A DNA stretch of 5,949 nucleotides from Bifidobacterium breve (GTDB lineage Bacteria; Actinomycetota; Acidimicrobiia; Acidimicrobiales; Ilumatobacteraceae). Below are positions 4,115-5,949 of this stretch, in pieces (position 1 is the first letter of the stretch; each line of letters starts with the position of its first letter). The position numbers were made by a program, and so were the translations under genes. Below the pieces are notes generated by a model that worked only from the letters and a program-made list of their open reading frames with translations, made no database searches and was not told where the DNA came from. The stretch spans positions 1 to 5,949 of the forward strand of contig CAMBWL010000062.1 in NCBI GenBank assembly GCA_945871625.1, read 5' to 3'.

Positions 4115-5949
4115 ATGTCCAAAGCCGTTTCTCGCGCGGCGTGGGTGATGATCGGCTTCGCTCTCATCGCCGCAAGCCTGCATATCTTCGGGAGAGGTGG
4201 CGAGCTCAACAACCTGATCTATCTGATCGCAGCCGCCCAAGTCATCGTCGCCGTGGCGATCGGCACCGTTGTCAATAAACCTGACCGCCGGGTTTGGCCT
4301 GCATTGTTGTTGCTTGTCTCATTCTTGATTGCCGCGCAAATCTTCGACAACAGAGATTCAGACTCGATTTCAACCCAAGTAATTTCAGAGGCCTTGTTTC
4401 TGACCGTGCAGTTGATTCTGGTCTGTGGTCTTTTCGTGACGGTGCAGAACCGAATCGGTCGCGATGCTTTGAATGTCATCTTTGATTCGCTGATTATCGG
4501 ACTCGGCTCGTGGTTCTTAATCTGGGTGATTTTTTTGAACCCTGCGCGAGCGAACTCTCAAGACGTTTTCTCGGTGACCGCCGTTCGCGGAATCACACTG
4601 GCATCAAGTGCCGTTGTCATTTTTATGTTGGCCACGCTTTTGTTTGGAGACTCAGAACGCACGCCCGCCGTTTGGCTGGCTAGTGCGGCGATTTCTTGCT
4701 CGTTGGTCGGAGACTTTCTGTATGCGACAAACCAGTCGGGACGATTGCAGATCGATGAACAGATTACAAACTCCCCCTACGTCGTGAGTTTGTTTTTGGT
4801 GTCAGCGACGATTCTGCATCCGAGTGTTTCGACACTGTCATCACACACGGCAGTTCGATCAAAACAACCACTCTTGGGACGACTCGTACTGACCACGGCC
4901 GCGCTCGTTCTGCCGGTCGTTGTTCTGGCTCTGACCACACCGACAGATGAAACCGATCGAACAGTCAGGGCGGTTTCTATCTTCGTGTTGGCAATGGCTG
5001 TGACCACACGAGTGATATTTTCGGTGCGCGCCAGTGCTTCACTGCAACAGCGCCTGATTGATTCGGCGCAGACAGATGCTCTGACAAACTTGCCAAATCG
5101 TGGTTTGATGCTTGAACATGTTTCTACCGCGATACTCAAGTCGCGATTCAATGGTTGTGCACCGACTGTTTTGTTTATCGACGTCGACCGCTTCAAAAAT
5201 ATCAACGACAGTCTTGGGCACTCGGCAGGCGACGATGTTCTCATCTCTGTCGCCCAGAGACTTCGTGTCGCCTTGCCAGAAAGATGCATTGTCGGGCGAA
5301 TATCGGGTGATGAGTTTGTGGTGCTCGATGCCAAGTCAAAAAACCAGAGTGATGCGGTTCTGCTTGCCGACATGGTGCTCGAGTCATTTCATGAACCACT
5401 CTCTTTGCGTCAGGGAGATGTTTTCGTCTCGGCGAGCATCGGTGTTGCCGTGCACGACCAAGAGATCACGATGACGGCCGATGACTTGCTGCGTCACGCC
5501 GACACTGCGATGTATCGAGCCAAAGATGCTGGACGAAATTGCGTCGCGATTTTTGACAAGTCAATGCTTGAGCGAGTCAACCAGCGTCTCGCGGTTGAAA
5601 CGGCGCTTTATCGGGCGCTTGAACGCCGTGAACTGAGGCTCGTGCATCAGCCAATTATCGACATTGATTTGGGCGATGTGATTGGGTTCGAGGCCCTCAT
5701 GCGTTGGGATATGGAAGACGGAACGACCGTCTCGCCCGCCGAGTTCATACCGATTGCCGAAGAGACAGGAATCATCGTGCCGATCGGCTCTTGGGCGTTG
5801 CTTGAGGCGCTCACGCATTTGCGCGGATGGATCAACCAAGGCATTTGTCGTCGTGATGCAACGATGTCGGTGAATGTATCTCCGCGACAATTGCATGATC
5901 CGAATTTTGTTGCCGTCGTCAACGAGGCTTTGATGCGATCACGAATGCC
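4115..5949 (+). CDS. Membrane-anchored GGDEF-EAL cyclic-di-GMP signalling protein (partial, C-terminus outside window)
   Basis: The 611 visible residues form a bifunctional diguanylate cyclase/phosphodiesterase-type protein controlling the second messenger cyclic di-GMP. Residues 1-305 are very hydrophobic, with about ten membrane segments (roughly 8-25, 32-53, 60-77, 89-110, 120-141, 155-178, 185-204, 221-235, 254-275, 284-304); I cannot assign this input region to a named sensor domain. The GGDEF domain follows (about 318-480) with DALTNLPNR (321-329), metal-binding region FIDVDRFKNINDSLGH (354-369), and an active-site loop reading SGDEF (397-401) instead of GGDEF. The RxxD inhibitory site is absent (Pro388 and Cys391 at the expected positions). 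The EAL domain begins near 498 with FEALMRW (525-531) containing the intact Glu-x-Leu-x-Arg signature, FIPIAEETGII and MSVNVSPRQL; it is cut before the DDFGTG loop. The start is ATG 4115 (GTG 4112 is directly adjacent); no Shine-Dalgarno is visible. It is divergent from the phoH cluster and probably separately regulated. Whether both enzyme activities exist cannot be decided here. Confidence 0.93.
   Translation, partial: MSKAVSRAAWVMIGFALIAASLHIFGRGGELNNLIYLIAAAQVIVAVAIGTVVNKPDRRVWPALLLLVSFLIAAQIFDNRDSDSISTQVISEALFLTVQLILVCGLFVTVQNRIGRDALNVIFDSLIIGLGSWFLIWVIFLNPARANSQDVFSVTAVRGITLASSAVVIFMLATLLFGDSERTPAVWLASAAISCSLVGDFLYATNQSGRLQIDEQITNSPYVVSLFLVSATILHPSVSTLSSHTAVRSKQPLLGRLVLTTAALVLPVVVLALTTPTDETDRTVRAVSIFVLAMAVTTRVIFSVRASASLQQRLIDSAQTDALTNLPNRGLMLEHVSTAILKSRFNGCAPTVLFIDVDRFKNINDSLGHSAGDDVLISVAQRLRVALPERCIVGRISGDEFVVLDAKSKNQSDAVLLADMVLESFHEPLSLRQGDVFVSASIGVAVHDQEITMTADDLLRHADTAMYRAKDAGRNCVAIFDKSMLERVNQRLAVETALYRALERRELRLVHQPIIDIDLGDVIGFEALMRWDMEDGTTVSPAEFIPIAEETGIIVPIGSWALLEALTHLRGWINQGICRRDATMSVNVSPRQLHDPNFVAVVNEALMRSRM

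Noticed and set aside
4777..5373. Minus-strand open frame of 198 codons opposite the GGDEF region.
   Set aside because: The plus strand encodes unmistakable GGDEF motifs here; the antisense product is Ser/Thr/Arg-rich without domain character.
1..5949. A novel defence, mobile or CRISPR-like system, tRNA/rRNA genes, or insertion sequences.
   Set aside because: No direct-repeat array, transposase, integrase, terminal inverted repeats or tRNA-like cloverleaf was seen. The genes are housekeeping or signalling types and the coding density is ordinary.

Overview
The window is an ordinary-looking piece of bacterial chromosome. It carries a tightly packed leftward (minus-strand) gene cluster and, facing away from it, one rightward membrane-bound cyclic-di-GMP signalling gene. 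The organism is probably an actinobacterium of moderate G+C, perhaps an acidimicrobial lineage. The reasons are the phoH-ybeY-CNNM/CorC gene order, a PhoH and YbeY that read like actinobacterial versions (YbeY has 'GPTDVLSFPLD' and a Met where E. coli has a conserved Arg), and several starts without a clear Shine-Dalgarno. This is a judgement from remembered family features, not from a search.

Layout. Positions 1-500 (minus) hold the first 166 residues of a classical short-chain dehydrogenase/reductase, cut by the left edge. Positions 521-1798 (minus) encode a CNNM/CorC-type 'hemolysin family' membrane protein (DUF21, two CBS, CorC_HlyC). Positions 1795-2385 (minus) encode YbeY, the 16S rRNA-processing endoribonuclease. 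Positions 2378-3349 (minus) encode a PhoH-family P-loop ATPase. Positions 3363-3983 (minus) encode an unrecognised protein of about 206 residues, possibly acetyltransferase-like. Positions 3984-4114 form the divergent intergenic region, with a perfect 7-bp inverted repeat and a repeated hexamer. From 4115 to the right edge (plus) runs a protein with about ten membrane segments followed by GGDEF and EAL domains, incomplete at its C-terminus.

How the genes relate. The five minus-strand genes are separated by at most 20 nt, and two junctions overlap (8 nt phoH/ybeY; 4 nt ATGA ybeY/CNNM), so they are very probably one transcript. phoH-ybeY-CNNM/CorC is a widely conserved set linked to ribosome/RNA quality control plus an ion-transport-related membrane protein. 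Here an SDR gene follows, where era often sits in other bacteria. The divergent GGDEF-EAL gene is probably functionally separate; its cyclase motif is SGDEF, it lacks the RxxD inhibitory site, and its EAL signature is intact as far as visible.

I found no convincing new multi-gene system, RNA gene, mobile element or CRISPR array. The items most worth a second look are the unrecognised gene upstream of phoH, the repeat-rich intergenic region, and the unassigned membrane input domain of the GGDEF-EAL protein.
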